DNA of 6,479 nucleotides from Spirochaetales bacterium (lineage in GTDB: Bacteria > Spirochaetota > Spirochaetia > JABMQR01), in assembly GCA_023139255.1 (NCBI GenBank), contig JAGLNY010000240.1:1-6479 (forward strand), read 5' to 3'. This document shows positions 5,664 through 6,479 of this stretch, in pieces. Both the position numbers and the translations under genes were made by a program. The notes beneath the pieces were generated by a model. The model was given only the letters and a program-made list of their open reading frames with translations. It made no database searches and had not been told where the DNA came from. Position 1 is the stretch's first letter. Each line of letters starts with the position of its first letter.

Positions 5664-5984
5664 AGCAAACCACTTAAAAGAACATGCAAAAAGCAAATTT
5701 AAATAAAGAGATTATAAAAAATATGTTTTTTCAAATTCCTTCAAGAACTCCTCTATAGAAACAAAATTCCATTACTCATCAAACTCCATTATACAGCAAC
5801 AACAGGTTTTTTTGTATGATACTGCATAGGAAATAGCCCGTAAAGGTGTAAGCGAAGACTTAATTTATATAGGGGAAGTGCTTAATAGAAAGATAGAAAA
5901 CAATTTGTACTAGTCGACTTTATCTTACAAATCAAATTAAGATCGATGATTAACCAACTGATTCATTTCAGTACTATAAGAAAT
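5664..5984. other. Intergenic stretch between the two regulators, possible promoters
   Basis: No gene is supported here. On the minus strand, perfect TATAAT hexamers occur at 5788-5793 and 5711-5716, about 125 and 48 bases upstream of the ATG at 5663. Neither has a good -35 at 16-18 bases, so promoter assignment is weak. Inverted repeats include ATTTGTA/TACAAAT (5903-5909, 5926-5932), enclosing the 8-base palindrome AGTCGACT (5912-5919), and ACTGA/TCAGT (5957-5961, 5968-5972). None is followed by a proper T tract on the minus strand, so I see no clear terminator for the upstream regulator. Transcription could run through both genes to 4732. Confidence 0.45.
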
Positions 5985-6479
5985 TTAACATCCCAGCTCA
6001 TTTCCAACTTTCACAAATTCGATTGTATTGGTTATATTAAATTTCCTGTACACCTTTGACTTGTGGGTAGTTACTGTTTTCCTGCTGATATGCAGGGAAT
6101 TCGCAATATCATTGATTGACATCCCGTCCAGCAGTGAGATCATAATCTCTTTTTCGCGGTTAGTAAGCTTTTTAAAGATAGCTTTCAAGGAAGAAGGATT
6201 ATCATCAACGGTGAGATTCCTCGCCAGAATCTGTGATACCGAATCACAGAAATAGGGCTGGTTATGATAGATTTTTATCAATGCTTTTTTCAGTACCTGA
6301 AAATCATTTGTCCGGGATATGAATCCCATTACCCCTGCTTTTATGGTCTCAATTACTGTGAAGTCTGAAAGTTGAGCGGCAAGGATCAGAATTTTTGCGT
6401 TTTTATTATGCAGTTTTATCTCCTGCACAAGAGCAATGGAATGTAAGTTGCTCATACAGTCACTGATTATAGTTATATC
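5985..6479 (-). CDS. LuxR/NarL-type regulator with degenerate receiver, 5' end outside window
   Basis: The frame is open to the right edge, so only the last 164 residues are present; the ATG at 6455 lies inside the receiver domain and is not the true start. Counting from the edge, residues 1-70 are the second half of a receiver: the strand DITIISDCMS (1-10) has S6 where the phosphoacceptor Asp belongs (D7 follows it), the Ser/Thr position is A34 (ILILAAQ), and the conserved Lys is R56 (GFISR). Residues 102-163 are a complete LuxR helix-turn-helix: LTNREKEIM, GMSINDIANSLHIS, RKTVTTHKSKVYRKF. It closely resembles the neighbour at 4944-5663, most of all around the THKSKVY/SHKSRIY recognition helix, and is probably a tandem duplicate. 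It likely binds DNA without classical phosphorelay control. The first half of the receiver, including the acidic pair, cannot be examined. Confidence 0.82.
   Translation of the reverse strand, partial: DITIISDCMSNLHSIALVQEIKLHNKNAKILILAAQLSDFTVIETIKAGVMGFISRTNDFQVLKKALIKIYHNQPYFCDSVSQILARNLTVDDNPSSLKAIFKKLTNREKEIMISLLDGMSINDIANSLHISRKTVTTHKSKVYRKFNITNTIEFVKVGNELGC

Noticed and set aside
6028..6255. Rightward open frame opposite the partial regulator
   Set aside because: It is the antisense shadow of a clear LuxR helix-turn-helix domain.

Overview
The window is AT-rich, and its gene content and protein style fit an anaerobic Desulfobacterota (former Deltaproteobacteria, Desulfobacteraceae-like) chromosome. 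This assignment is an inference from the exported PCMT, the membrane-embedded spermidine-synthase-like protein and the general protein character; no marker gene is present to prove it.

Layout: a rightward pair occupies 105-3243. It begins with a protein-L-isoaspartate O-methyltransferase carrying an N-terminal signal sequence, served by a recognisable sigma70-type promoter. Overlapping its stop codon is a roughly 800-residue membrane protein in which a spermidine-synthase-like Rossmann domain sits between two multi-helix membrane blocks. Next comes a gene-poor 370-base stretch with a cluster of GGTACCA-containing repeats. It is followed by a compact toxin-antitoxin module (3616-4280): a PIN-domain ribonuclease toxin, then a ribbon-helix-helix antitoxin, overlapping by one base. 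A 14-base direct repeat (CTGCAGGTACCAGG) lies on both sides of the module, the right copy only 5 bases after the antitoxin stop, which suggests the module was acquired or moved as a unit.

The 663 bases from 4281 to 4943 hold no gene I can support. They contain several inverted repeats, including a nested set at 4604-4709 and a strong intrinsic terminator that works for leftward transcription (4732-4768). The right third is leftward: two paralogous LuxR/NarL-type regulators, the upstream one cut by the window edge. Both have an intact-looking C-terminal LuxR helix-turn-helix, but their receiver domains have lost the phosphoacceptor aspartate and other key residues, so they are probably not controlled by ordinary phosphorylation.

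How the parts work together: the first two genes are probably co-transcribed and both have an SAM-methyltransferase-like fold, one exported and one membrane-bound. The TA pair is probably autoregulated through a palindrome overlapping the toxin start codon. The two regulators look like a tandem duplication. I found no clearly novel multi-gene system. The most interesting items are the degenerate-receiver LuxR pair, the operator-over-start architecture and repeat flanks of the TA module, and the exported methyltransferase coupled to a catalytically divergent aminopropyltransferase-like membrane protein.
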